From: Actinomycetes bacterium
GTDB taxonomy: Bacteria > Actinomycetota > Actinomycetes > Nanopelagicales > Nanopelagicaceae
Assembly (NCBI GenBank): GCA_014190175.1
Contig: BJFZ01000035.1
Span: 1 to 13,705, forward strand
Reading direction: 5' to 3'
Length of the DNA stretch: 13,705 bases
In this document: piece after piece, positions 1-6,801 of the stretch
How the letters are laid out: each line of letters opens with the position of its first letter
Numbering within the stretch: the first letter of the stretch is position 1
Program-made: the position numbers and the translations under genes
Notes under the pieces: model-generated
What the model was told of the DNA's origin: nothing
The model's database searches: none
The model's input: only the letters and a program-made list of their open reading frames with translations

Positions 1-138
1 TCTGCAGATAATGCGGCATCAATTGCTTTAGTGGACAAGTTCGGTTTTCACCATGTTGGCCAGCAAATGGATGAGATAGATGGGCCAGAGGAGATTTACG
101 AGTTGAGCGTAGAGAAATTCAAAACTCTTAAGTTTTAA
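1..138 (+). CDS. GNAT-family N-acetyltransferase, C-terminal fragment (5' end outside window)
   Basis: Frame 1 is open from the window edge to TAA at 136-138 and gives 45 residues. The fragment contains an N-x-A-S-x-x-L-x-x-K-x-G-F pattern (residues 4-16), followed by a short strand and an acidic turn. This is the usual acetyl-CoA-binding helix and final strands of GNAT acetyltransferases, where 'N..S..LY.K.GF' is typical. The acceptor substrate cannot be judged from the tail. The stop codon lies directly against the 14-bp tRNA-Val repeat that begins at 139, so this gene may mark the original neighbour of the tRNA cluster before the segment 139-732 was gained. Family assignment is fairly safe, function is unknown. 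Confidence 0.7.
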   Translation, partial: SADNAASIALVDKFGFHHVGQQMDEIDGPEEIYELSVEKFKTLKF

Positions 139-152
139 GTGGACCGTACTGG
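139..152. repeat. 14-bp direct repeat, copy of the tRNA-Val 3' end (attachment-site-like)
   Basis: The 14 bases here are identical to 733-746, which contain the last 13 bases of the tRNA-Val gene (minus strand) plus one flanking base. Identity stops abruptly on both sides. A displaced copy of a tRNA 3' end is the usual mark left by a tRNA-targeting integrase, with one copy completing the tRNA and the other bounding the far end of the element. No integrase lies between the copies, so this would be a scar or a mini-element mobilised in trans. Confidence 0.5.
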
Positions 153-203
153 AGGGCTCAGGGTCAACCGTTGCTGCGTTTTAAAAATAATTAGGGGAAG
201 TAA

Positions 204-620
204 TCATGAGTCGGTCGCGATTAAGCCTAGTTGTTGGCGAAAACCGAGGGCGTCCCAGGCGTCAAAACCAGAGAGGACCAGTCCATTTTCAATTGTGTCG
301 ATACTAATACCGTCAACGGCCACACTCTTGTGAGTTGCAGCCAGACCTAAAAACTCCCCACCAGTATGAGTCCCGGTTAAATACCATCTGGTTACTACTT
401 GGTTTCCCTCAACAATTATCTTCTCAACTTTAAAGTGCAGATCTGGGAAAGCGGCAATCCAAAGCTTCCATTGTGTGCGAAAGCTTTCCCTACCAATACC
501 AAATTTTGGATCATTGCCTGCAGCATCTTCTGCGATGAACTTATCAATGGAAGATTCAATCTTTTTGTTCCAGATTTCATCGAAAAAACTTTGAGCGGCC
601 TGGCGGTTCTCTTCACTCAT
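204..620 (-). CDS. SnoaL-like / ester-cyclase family protein
   Basis: The product is 138 residues, the normal size for single-domain SnoaL-like proteins of the NTF2 fold. It starts with an N-terminal helix (E-N-R-Q-A-A-Q-S-F-F-D-E-I-W-N) and has the typical 'F..qw..w..aFPDlhf.ve.ii.EgnqVv.Rw..tGTH.GeflG' progression around residues 48-92, followed by a segment with 'vdGisi..iengl...' features. Members include polyketide cyclases and many uncharacterised proteins, so no reaction is proposed. The ATG at 618-620 follows AAGGAG with nine bases between. The gene is alone between the two tRNA-Val repeat copies and is therefore the only cargo of the possible mini-island. It has no signal peptide and is probably cytoplasmic. 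Confidence 0.82.
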   Translation of the reverse strand: MSEENRQAAQSFFDEIWNKKIESSIDKFIAEDAAGNDPKFGIGRESFRTQWKLWIAAFPDLHFKVEKIIVEGNQVVTRWYLTGTHTGGEFLGLAATHKSVAVDGISIDTIENGLVLSGFDAWDALGFRQQLGLIATDS

Positions 621-732
621 TTTGGGTAACTCCTTATCCTCATATCATTTGTGATTTCTATTAAAAAAGTTAGCAAATCTGAGATTCACTAGCCTTAATC
701 GCGGATAGTGCGAAGAACTACGCCTAATCTAC

Positions 733-746
733 GTGGACCGTACTGG
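733..746. repeat. 14-bp direct repeat within the tRNA-Val 3' end
   Basis: This is the partner of 139-152. It covers the acceptor 3' strand and part of the T stem of tRNA-Val on the minus strand. With its twin it encloses about 580 bp carrying only the SnoaL-like gene. Confidence 0.5.
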
Positions 747-805
747 GATCGAACCAGTGACCCCCACAATGTCAATGTGGTGCTCTACCGCTGAGCCAAC
801 GATCC
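734..805 (-). tRNA. tRNA-Val (anticodon GAC)
   Basis: Read on the minus strand, 72 bases fold into a full cloverleaf. The 7-bp acceptor GGATCGT/ACGGTCC has one G-T pair, and the discriminator is A. The D arm is GCTC/GAGC, the anticodon stem CCACA/TGTGG with loop TTGACAT, and the T arm ACTGG/CCAGT with loop TTCGATC. The anticodon GAC reads GUC/GUU valine codons. CCA is not encoded. It lies downstream of tRNA-Gly and tRNA-Cys on the same strand but is separated from them by a cupin gene. Confidence 0.96.
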
Positions 806-835
806 TTGCTGGGAAATCATACCCCACGATATTTA

Positions 836-1180
836 TTACTGCGTGCGCCCGAAATCATCCTCAATGCGCTCTATGTCATCTTCACCAAAGTAGCTTCCAC
901 TCTGAATCTCGATAAAGACGACATCATCACTACCGATATTTTCAATTCGGTGTAGATCCCCGATACCTATATCTACGCTCTGCCCTGCTTTGAGTTCGCT
1001 AACAACACCATTTAATGTAATGCGCGCAGAGCCAGCGACTATGAACCAGTGCTCTGCACGTTTTTGGTGGCGCTGGTATGAAAGCCGTTTGCCGGGATGC
1101 ACCCAGATGCATTTAACTTTATGTACATCACTCTCTTGCAGAACTTCGTAGTGGCCCCATGGCCTTGTTGATTCGCTCAT
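836..1180 (-). CDS. Single-domain cupin (mannose-6-phosphate isomerase type II C-terminal-like)
   Basis: This 114-residue protein begins MSESTRPWGHYEVL. The start resembles the 'RPWG.Y..l.....fkvK.i.v.PG..LSlQ.H..RaEHW.vv.G.a.vt..g' region of the cupin half of type II phosphomannose isomerase/GDP-mannose pyrophosphorylase. The metal-binding cupin motif is Q-R-H-Q-K-R-A-E-H-W (residues 36-45), with a second motif G-D-L-H-R-I-E-N (74-81). I place the start at ATG 1178-1180 because AAGG sits about nine bases upstream; the frame stays open further upstream only by running through two tRNA genes. It could bind or isomerise a sugar phosphate, but lone cupins of this type are often uncharacterised. 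It lies inside the tRNA cluster, between tRNA-Cys and tRNA-Val. Confidence 0.85.
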   Translation of the reverse strand: MSESTRPWGHYEVLQESDVHKVKCIWVHPGKRLSYQRHQKRAEHWFIVAGSARITLNGVVSELKAGQSVDIGIGDLHRIENIGSDDVVFIEIQSGSYFGEDDIERIEDDFGRTQ

Positions 1181-1214
1181 GGGATTGACCTTTCCATATC
1201 TAGATTTTAAATGA

Positions 1215-1288
1215 TGGAGGTCGGGACGGGATTTGAACCCGTGTAGAGGGATTTGCAGTCCCTTGCCTCGCCTCTCGGCCACCCGACC
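1215..1288 (-). tRNA. tRNA-Cys (anticodon GCA), CCA encoded
   Basis: The minus strand folds into a cloverleaf with acceptor GGTCGGG/CCCGACC, discriminator T (typical of tRNA-Cys), anticodon stem AGGGA/TCCCT with loop CTGCAAA, and T arm ACGGG/CCCGT with loop TTCAAAT. The anticodon GCA is cysteine. The three bases after the discriminator are CCA, so here the terminus is encoded, unlike in the two neighbouring tRNAs. Confidence 0.95.
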
Positions 1289-1318
1289 ATGTACATATCG
1301 CCTGAGGCGATTTATCAG

Positions 1319-1391
1319 AGCGGACGACCGGGTTCGAACCGGCGACCTGAACCTTGGCAAGGTTCCGCGCTACCAACTGCGCTACGTCCGC
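1319..1391 (-). tRNA. tRNA-Gly (anticodon GCC)
   Basis: The minus strand gives a 73-base cloverleaf with acceptor GCGGACG/CGTCCGC, D arm GCGC/GCGC, anticodon stem GAACC/GGTTC with loop TTGCCAA, and T arm GCCGG/CCGGT with loop TTCGAAC. The anticodon GCC is glycine. CCA is not encoded. It is the first gene of the Gly-Cys-(cupin)-Val series. Confidence 0.96.
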
Positions 1392-1406
1392 GAGGAGGGA
1401 AAATCT

Positions 1407-1435
1407 ATCCTAGGAAGGCCATAAGCGCCAAAGTC
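1407..1435 (-). promoter_or_regulatory. Possible promoter of the tRNA-Gly/Cys transcript
   Basis: On the minus strand TAGGAT (1407-1412) can serve as a -10 box, with GACTTT (1430-1435) as a weak -35 and a 17-bp spacer. Transcription would start near 1400, a few bases before tRNA-Gly. The -35 match is poor, so this is tentative. Confidence 0.3.
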
Positions 1436-1509
1436 GGCGGTGAATAGATAGCGTTCCCTTGTGATTTCAGCCGATATTTAGCCTAATCAGATCTATGCGT
1501 TTTATTGTT

Positions 1510-2280
1510 TCAAAATAGACTTGGGATTTTTTTCTTCAAGGTGGAGCAGACAGAGATCAAATCCTTGCCAATCTGCTCAAACTTATCTGACCCCAAACGC
1601 GAAGTCGGAGCTGAAATGCTGATAGCGGCAATTGGCTCTCCAAAAGAGTTCAAGATAGGGGCGGCAATGCACCCGTATCCAATCGCATCATCTCCTTGAT
1701 CGATTGCATAGCCTCTGACTCTGCTCTTTTTGAGCGTAGACATAAAATCTTCCTGTGATTGGAACTTATGGTTGCTCCCCAATTCTTCATACACTTCATC
1801 GATTATTTTAAGAGCCGATGCTTCATCCATTGCAGCAAGAATAGTTCTTCCTAGCGCAGTTGTGTGACAGTTATTCTTAATTGTCATCGGTACTGTTACT
1901 CGTAGTTTTTGCGCAGATTCTAAAGTATCCAAATAAATTACTTTTCCATGGCTTAAAACGCCTAAATTAACTGTCTCATTATATTTTTCACGCAACTCTC
2001 GAAGTGAGGGCCTAACGTGAGTAATTAACTCTCTGGAATTGCGTGTTGCCCGTCCAAGTCCAATCAGGGCAGGCCCAAGAACATATTTGCGACTTTTTGA
2101 ATCTCGAACAACGAATCCGCCGGACTCTAGAGTGTTGAGAATTCGATAGACCGTGGGTTTAGTTACACCTGTTTTCTCAGCGAGATCCACGACTGACAAT
2201 GGAGCTTCTGCAAGGCACACCAAAAGATTCATCGACTTGATCAAGACGTGCACCTCGTCATGCCTAACCGGCTTATTCAT
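1510..2280 (-). CDS. IclR-family transcriptional regulator
   Basis: The product is 256 residues, the standard IclR length. Residues about 10-75 form the winged helix-turn-helix, with 'L.vc..e.PLSVVDLAEKTGVTKPTVYRILNTLE..GFV' and the wing around 'S.KYVLGP'. Residues about 85-250 are the effector-binding domain, with 'yLdtles...lrv.vp', 'h.TALGR.iLAam', 'rGYAiDqgDdaiGygCIAAPI' and a final 'pIAAISIS' strand. ATG 2278-2280 follows GAAAGG at good spacing. The gene is divergent from the aminotransferase operon. IclR proteins act as dimers, often on short palindromes, and usually sense a small organic acid or sugar acid. The 15-bp palindrome repeated through this window is the natural candidate target. 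Ligand and sign of regulation are unknown. Confidence 0.95.
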   Translation of the reverse strand: MNKPVRHDEVHVLIKSMNLLVCLAEAPLSVVDLAEKTGVTKPTVYRILNTLESGGFVVRDSKSRKYVLGPALIGLGRATRNSRELITHVRPSLRELREKYNETVNLGVLSHGKVIYLDTLESAQKLRVTVPMTIKNNCHTTALGRTILAAMDEASALKIIDEVYEELGSNHKFQSQEDFMSTLKKSRVRGYAIDQGDDAIGYGCIAAPILNSFGEPIAAISISAPTSRLGSDKFEQIGKDLISVCSTLKKKIPSLF

Positions 2281-2334
2281 CGTTCACCTTTCACCTGTGC
2301 AATTATCGAGAGATTCCACCATCCGTATTAAAAA

Positions 2335-2363
2335 TTGCGGGCTATTGAGTCTCCCATTAGATT
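2335..2363 (+). promoter_or_regulatory. Possible promoter of the aminotransferase operon
   Basis: TTGCGG (2335-2340) and TAGATT (2358-2363) are 17 bp apart, giving a weak -35/-10 pair with a start near 2370. The operator-like palindrome at 2383-2397 would then lie just downstream of the transcription start, a position suited to repression. Box matches are only partial. Confidence 0.3.
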
Positions 2364-2382
2364 TAATGATGTAGTTCATTTC

Positions 2383-2397
2383 TTTCGCATTGCGGAC
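2383..2397. promoter_or_regulatory. Operator-like palindrome, site 1 (ahead of aminotransferase)
   Basis: The sequence TTTCGCATTGCGGAC matches the ideal palindrome TTCCGCATTGCGGAA at 13 of 15 positions and has a perfect CGCA-T-TGCG core. It is one of five such sites, all in intergenic regions of this block, and ends 15 bases before the aminotransferase ATG. IclR is the nearest candidate binder. Confidence 0.6.
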
Positions 2398-2412
2398 TTG
2401 ATTGGGGCAGAT

Positions 2413-3693
2413 ATGGACTTTAGTGGCTCTCAAAAGACAGTACAAGAGGGTGCCGCCTACGTTGCTGGCGGGGTAAATAGTGGTTACAGAGTAGGGGCTC
2501 GTCCTCACCCCTTAGTTTTTACCTCCGCCCATGGTTGCACGCTTGTAGATGTCGATGGGAATGCCTTGACCGACTATGTCTTAGGCATGGGTCCCATGAT
2601 GCTTGGACATAATCCCGCTGCAGTGATAGAGGCGGCCAAGGCTCAGTTGGATGTCAGTTTATTAATCGCAGGTCAGACGCAGTTGGAGTACTCGGCTGCC
2701 CGTCTCATAACAGAATTAGTTCCTAGTGCTGACTTAGTTCGCTTCTCCTCCTCAGGTGCTGAGGCAGTGCAGGTTGCATTAAGAACTGCACGAGCGGCCA
2801 CGAAGCGCTGGAAGATAATTAAATTTGAAGGGCATTATCACGGTTGGTTCGATAATGTTTATTGGAGCGTTGCGCCCGATGTCGCACAAGCAGGAGATCC
2901 ATTATCTCCAGTTGCGCTACCAGGAACACAGGGCCAGGAGACTGGTGAGAACCTGATTGTTTTGCCGTGGAATAACATTGATGTCATAGAAGAACAGCTT
3001 AAGCGTGGTGATGTAGCCGGAATTATTATGGAGCCAATCATGTTTAACTCCGGTGGCGTTCTACCTCTACCAGGATACTTGGAACGAGTTCGCGAACTAT
3101 GTACTCAATATGGCACCGTATTAATTTTTGATGAAGTAATCACGGGCTTTAGGGTCTCTGCCGGAGGAGCACAAGTGCGTTTGGGAGTCACACCCGACTT
3201 AACGATTCTTGGAAAAGCTTTAGCAAATGGTTTTGCAGTAGCTGCCATTGTTGGAAAACGAGAGTTCATGGACCTAATCGGAGATGGTGCGGTTATGCAT
3301 GGCGGAACGTATAACACCCAATCTGTATCTATGGCAGCCACGGTAGCAACTTTAGAAATTATCAAAAGCGGTGAGCCATATCAAAGTATTGAAGAGTCTG
3401 GTGGAGCACTGATGGAAGGCCTTCGAAAGGAGTTTTCAAATGCGGGTGTTGATCATGAATTGATTGGCTATCCAAATGTTTTCCATGTCCGCTTCGACCT
3501 GCATGGACCTACAGAGTACCGATCTGCTCTTAAGGCAAATCGCGATCGATATGCGAATTTTGCTTTTGAGCTTCTCACCAAGGGCGTTCGAATTTTGCCA
3601 CGAGGGACTTGGTTTCTATCCTCCGCACATAAAAACACGGATATCGATAAGACCTTAAGTGCTGTTCGCGATGTCCTAAGAGCTGGCATTTAG
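2413..3693 (+). CDS. Class-III PLP aminotransferase, glutamate-1-semialdehyde aminomutase-like
   Basis: This 426-residue fold-type I PLP enzyme has a GSAM-type N-terminus ('GGVNSGYRV', residues 19-27). It carries FSSSGAEAV (111-119) for phosphate binding, H-Y-H-G-W (141-145), the PLP pyridine-binding motif I-F-D-E-V-I-T-G-F (238-246), and the Schiff-base lysine at K268 in LGKALANG. True GSAM has a glycine-rich IGGGLP stretch after the lysine; here it reads LANGFA, so an aminotransferase acting on another amine (for example a beta-amino acid, an omega-amine or an amino sugar) is more likely than heme synthesis. ATG 2413 is chosen over an upstream in-frame ATG (2335) because the GSAM alignment begins there, a GGGG element precedes it, and the longer form would cover the promoter and operator. 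First gene of the operon. Confidence 0.92.
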   Translation: MDFSGSQKTVQEGAAYVAGGVNSGYRVGARPHPLVFTSAHGCTLVDVDGNALTDYVLGMGPMMLGHNPAAVIEAAKAQLDVSLLIAGQTQLEYSAARLITELVPSADLVRFSSSGAEAVQVALRTARAATKRWKIIKFEGHYHGWFDNVYWSVAPDVAQAGDPLSPVALPGTQGQETGENLIVLPWNNIDVIEEQLKRGDVAGIIMEPIMFNSGGVLPLPGYLERVRELCTQYGTVLIFDEVITGFRVSAGGAQVRLGVTPDLTILGKALANGFAVAAIVGKREFMDLIGDGAVMHGGTYNTQSVSMAATVATLEIIKSGEPYQSIEESGGALMEGLRKEFSNAGVDHELIGYPNVFHVRFDLHGPTEYRSALKANRDRYANFAFELLTKGVRILPRGTWFLSSAHKNTDIDKTLSAVRDVLRAGI

Positions 3694-3707
3694 AGAGGTA
3701 TTGGGAT

Positions 3708-5207
3708 ATGAGTCAAGTCAAAGGTAAGAGAGTGGCTGTAGCTGGAATTACCTTTGAAAGCAATAGTTTTTCACCTGGTTTATCAGAGCTCGATGCATTT
3801 GAACGGTATCTAATAGCCGAGGGAGAAAAAGTTTTACATGCAGGGCTTGGCAAAGATGAAATTGCGGGAGCGGCAGTAGTTGCCAAAGAGAACGGAATCG
3901 AATTGGTCCCTGTTTTTGCTGCCGATGGAGGATGCGGACCGACTGTAAGTGATGCAACATATTTTTACCTCAAAGAAAAACTCTTTACTGCTTTAGCTAA
4001 AACATTAGATTCTATCGATGGAGTGTATTTGAGACTTCATGGAGCAATGACGACGGAAACGGTTGAAGATGTCGAAGGTGATTTAATTCAAACACTCCGA
4101 GCGATGGTGAGTCCCGATTTTCCGATTGCAGTTAGCTGCGATCTCCACGCGCACTTCACTAAGAAGATGGCAGAAGGAACCTCCCTTATTGCTGGATATC
4201 AAACCTGTCCTCACATTGATATCTATGAAACAGGAGCGAGAGCTATGCGCCTTATGGTTGCAGCTTTAGGAAATCCCAAACCTCCTGTCCTTAGCTATCG
4301 GAAAGTTAAATTGATGGCATCTGCTGAAGGCCACGACACAACATTTGGGCCAATGCGAGAGGTCTTAGATCGACTCCATGAGATCGAAAAACTACCCGGG
4401 GTTCTAGATGCAACGGTTTACTGCACGCAGCCTTGGCTGGACGTTGAAGAGTTGGGTTGGTCGGCCTTAGTTGTTACCGATAACGATCCACAACAGGGTC
4501 AAGTTTTGGCAGATGAGTTAGCTCAAATGATGTGGGACCGCCGGGAAAGAGTGCTCTTTACCAAAGAGAAAGTAAGCGATGCCGTCGATGAGGTTCGAGC
4601 CAGTGAACCTAGCCAACGTCCATACATTTTAGCTGATGGCAGCGACAGTACTTCAGCGGGAAGTACGGGTGACAGTAATTACCTACTTACTTATTTGTTG
4701 GAGAATCCTATAGATGACGTCGTATATATCACGATTACAGATGCCGATGTTGCCTCTAAGTGTTTCGCAGCTAAAGTTGGAGGAAACGTATCAGCTGAGA
4801 TTGGTGGCACGTTATCGCCTAGGTTTTTTACGTCAGTAAAAGTAACCGGTACTGTTGTCACTCTATGTGATGGTGTATATCAATCGAAATATCCATCAAA
4901 GATTTTTAACGCCGGACCAACAGCAGTTCTAAAAGTTGGAAATATTTACATTGTTATAACTTCGAAGCCAGCATTTATGTTAGATTACCAATTGTATTTG
5001 CGTGTTGGTCTTGATTTTACAACTGCAAAAGTGGTGCAGGTAAAATCTGCAGGTGGTTATAGGGCCTATTACGAGCCACTGGCCTTCAAGTGCATAGATA
5101 TTGCTACACCGGGTCCCTCTGATAGTCGACTTCCAAAATTACCGTTTACGAAACCCAGACGACCTTTATGGCCTTTTGACCGCGAAATTAGTGACCCATG
5201 GTATTAA
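3708..5207 (+). CDS. M81 (MlrC-like) metallopeptidase/amidohydrolase
   Basis: The product is 499 residues, close to the usual length for MlrC-type proteins. The N-terminus reads RVAVAGITFESNSFSP (8-23), the family signature, with E17 a likely metal ligand. Further motifs are L-H-G-A-M (110-114), C-D-L-H-A-H (144-149) and Y-Q-T-C-P-H-I-D (164-171) followed by E-T-G, which together supply the zinc-site Asp/His residues. The C-terminal MlrC domain follows. MlrC of sphingomonads cleaves the linear microcystin tetrapeptide; most homologues have unknown amide substrates. There is no signal peptide, so it acts in the cytosol. GAGAGG precedes the ATG by nine bases, and only 14 bases separate it from the aminotransferase. 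The pairing with an aminotransferase suggests that the amine released is transaminated next (inference). Confidence 0.92.
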   Translation: MSQVKGKRVAVAGITFESNSFSPGLSELDAFERYLIAEGEKVLHAGLGKDEIAGAAVVAKENGIELVPVFAADGGCGPTVSDATYFYLKEKLFTALAKTLDSIDGVYLRLHGAMTTETVEDVEGDLIQTLRAMVSPDFPIAVSCDLHAHFTKKMAEGTSLIAGYQTCPHIDIYETGARAMRLMVAALGNPKPPVLSYRKVKLMASAEGHDTTFGPMREVLDRLHEIEKLPGVLDATVYCTQPWLDVEELGWSALVVTDNDPQQGQVLADELAQMMWDRRERVLFTKEKVSDAVDEVRASEPSQRPYILADGSDSTSAGSTGDSNYLLTYLLENPIDDVVYITITDADVASKCFAAKVGGNVSAEIGGTLSPRFFTSVKVTGTVVTLCDGVYQSKYPSKIFNAGPTAVLKVGNIYIVITSKPAFMLDYQLYLRVGLDFTTAKVVQVKSAGGYRAYYEPLAFKCIDIATPGPSDSRLPKLPFTKPRRPLWPFDREISDPWY

Positions 5208-5647
5208 TTTCGGGTGCTTCGCCGATCATCTTTAATCTTGAAGAGATGAAGAGAGAGATGAAAGAGGCACTTGCCCGTGGCAGCCATCCCAATGGCCGTT
5301 TTTTAAATGGGAGGATAGTGGTTGTATTAGCAACACCAGATAATGGCACGTCACATGATGTTGCAATTGGACTTAGTGCAATACCCCCAGGGTTAAGTAC
5401 TGAAGAACACTCTCACCCTGCAGAGGAGATCGCCACGGTCTTAGCAGGAACTGGAACTATTTATATTGATGACGTTGCTTTTGAAGTGGGTCCCGGATCG
5501 GTGATTTATACACCGCCTAATGCGCGCCACAGAACTGAAGTAACGGGCGATGAGATTTATTTATCATGGTGGATGTATTCACCGGCCGGCAGTGAATCGC
5601 GGTGGTTGCCTTCGAGAGGATTTGAAGAACCAATCTCCAAGGATTGA
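5198..5647 (+). CDS. Small cupin-domain protein
   Basis: The product is 149 residues and starts 10 bases inside the end of the M81 gene in another frame, with no clear ribosome-binding site, which points to translational coupling. The single cupin barrel has metal ligands H71, H73, E77 (E-H-S-H-P-A-E-E) and H111 (P-P-N-A-R-H), a strand pair 'vlaGtGtiyiddv.fevGPGsviytPP', and a C-terminal 'SWWMYSP'. The first 35 residues are helical and rich in E, K and R. Proteins of this kind act as isomerases, dioxygenases, lyases or binding proteins, and nothing here decides between these. It closes the first part of the operon before the 146-bp gap. Confidence 0.87.
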   Translation: MVLISGASPIIFNLEEMKREMKEALARGSHPNGRFLNGRIVVVLATPDNGTSHDVAIGLSAIPPGLSTEEHSHPAEEIATVLAGTGTIYIDDVAFEVGPGSVIYTPPNARHRTEVTGDEIYLSWWMYSPAGSESRWLPSRGFEEPISKD

Positions 5648-5672
5648 CGTGTAGCAATGACTGCATGGTTTA

Positions 5673-5687
5673 GTCCGCATTGTGAAA
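5673..5687. promoter_or_regulatory. Operator-like palindrome, site 2 (ahead of E1-beta)
   Basis: GTCCGCATTGTGAAA matches the ideal TTCCGCATTGCGGAA at 12 of 15 positions. It sits in the only sizeable gap of the plus-strand run (5648-5793), which suggests that a second regulated promoter drives the E1/lipoyl/RidA/SDR genes. I could not identify a convincing -35/-10 pair in the gap. Confidence 0.5.
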
Positions 5688-5793
5688 AAACTTTATGATG
5701 CCAATGCTGGAATATTGTCTAACTATATTCAGCACAAAGATTTACGGGTACCATCGCCATCTTGAATGAGTGTAAAAATATTGAAAGGGTGTC

Positions 5794-6801
5794 ATGTCGG
5801 TATTGAGATTTCGACAGGCAATTTCCACCGCACTTGCTGATGAGATGCGCGCAGATCCATCCGTAATGGTCATTGGTGAAGATGTTGCAGCTGCTGAAGG
5901 CCCTTTTAAAACTTCTGAAGGTTTGCTAAAGGAGTTTGGGCCGTTGCGCGTGCGTGATACGCCTATCTCTGAAATGGCATTCACAGGTGCAGCAGTTGGG
6001 GCAGCAATCATGGGAATGAAGCCAGTTGTTGAGATTATGTTTATGGAATTTCTTGGTGTCGCCTTGGATCAATTAGTGACAGAAGCGGCAAAGATGCGTT
6101 ACTTAAGTAATGGTACGCTCTCCGTTCCAATGGTTGTCCGCGCATCGTGCGGGGCAGGAGTTGGCTTTGGAAGCCAACATTCACAAACTCTTGTTAATTG
6201 GGTAGCAGCAACTCCTGGATTGAAAGTCGTTTGTCCCAGTGATTCACAATCTGCCTACAGTTTGATACGAGCGGCGATTCAGGACCCCGATCCAGTCATG
6301 GTCTTGGAGCCTCGAGCTCTTTATGCCGAACGCGGCGAAGTAGACACGGGAGTAAAGATTGCAATTGGAGCTGCACGAACCTTACGACGGGGCAGTGACA
6401 TCACTATCGTCTCACTTGGTCAGATGGTCAATATATGTCGCAGCGCCATTGAAGCATCTGGGATCGATGCTGAGTTAATAGATTTGGCAACTATTGTTCC
6501 GTGGGATCGTGAAGCAGTTCTCGAATCTGTCAAAAAAACCGGTCGATTAGTAGTTGTTGAAGAGGCGCCAGAGAGTGGTGGTTGGGGCTCTGAAATTGTT
6601 GCGACGGTAACAGCAACGCTCTTTAATCAACTCAAAGGGGCACCTTTTCGTATAACAACTCCCGATGTACCAGTTCCATTTAATGGCACATTAGAAGCCC
6701 GCTTTATTCTAACGGCTGAGGACATTGCTCGACAGCTGACACATGCGCTTAAAACCGGTGAAAAACCCAAATCCTGGTGGAGTTTGGAGGGTTTAAATTA
6801 G
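5794..6801 (+). CDS. 2-oxo-acid/acetoin dehydrogenase E1 component, beta subunit
   Basis: This 335-residue protein has the E1-beta architecture. An N-terminal transketolase-like pyrimidine-binding domain begins 'FRQAIs.AL.DEM..DPsVmviGEDVa' (6-32). The ThDP-activating glutamate is E60 in D-T-P-I-S-E. The G-S-Q-H-S-Q motif (127-132) precedes the conserved 'gLkVVcPSd..sAy.Lir.Ai.d.dPV' stretch. The C-terminal domain carries VVEEAPESGGWGSEI and the P-D-V-P-V-P-F motif. With E1-alpha it would decarboxylate a 2-oxo acid or cleave acetoin on thiamine diphosphate and pass the acyl group to a lipoyl lysine. AAAGG lies just before ATG 5794. Its stop TAG shares one base with the E1-alpha GTG start. The substrate is not determined by the visible motifs. 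Confidence 0.95.
   Translation: MSVLRFRQAISTALADEMRADPSVMVIGEDVAAAEGPFKTSEGLLKEFGPLRVRDTPISEMAFTGAAVGAAIMGMKPVVEIMFMEFLGVALDQLVTEAAKMRYLSNGTLSVPMVVRASCGAGVGFGSQHSQTLVNWVAATPGLKVVCPSDSQSAYSLIRAAIQDPDPVMVLEPRALYAERGEVDTGVKIAIGAARTLRRGSDITIVSLGQMVNICRSAIEASGIDAELIDLATIVPWDREAVLESVKKTGRLVVVEEAPESGGWGSEIVATVTATLFNQLKGAPFRITTPDVPVPFNGTLEARFILTAEDIARQLTHALKTGEKPKSWWSLEGLN

Noticed and set aside
655..730. Rho-independent terminator after tRNA-Val
   Set aside because: An imperfect CACTA/TAGTG stem and a T-run exist on the minus strand, but about 18 bases separate them, so the geometry is wrong.
1181..1360. N-terminal extension of the cupin gene, which would give 174 residues
   Set aside because: The extra frame is simply the reverse strand of tRNA-Cys and part of tRNA-Gly. 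A good ribosome-binding site and the conserved cupin N-terminus support the start at 1180.
2321..2342. A further operator copy (TCCGTATT ... AATTGCGG) between IclR and the aminotransferase
   Set aside because: The half-sites are separated by extra bases and the symmetry is only six of nine pairs. It is too weak beside site 1.
2335..2412. 26-residue N-terminal extension of the aminotransferase
   Set aside because: It is not GSAM-like and would cover a possible promoter and operator site. The family alignment begins at ATG 2413.
2413..3693. Naming the aminotransferase hemL
   Set aside because: The motif after the lysine differs from the glycine-rich GSAM loop, and the gene sits in an IclR-linked catabolic operon without other heme genes.
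3708..5207. A genuine microcystin degradation locus
   Set aside because: Only an MlrC homologue is present; mlrA, mlrB and the transporter mlrD are missing, and the M81 family is broad. Kept only as a substrate hint.
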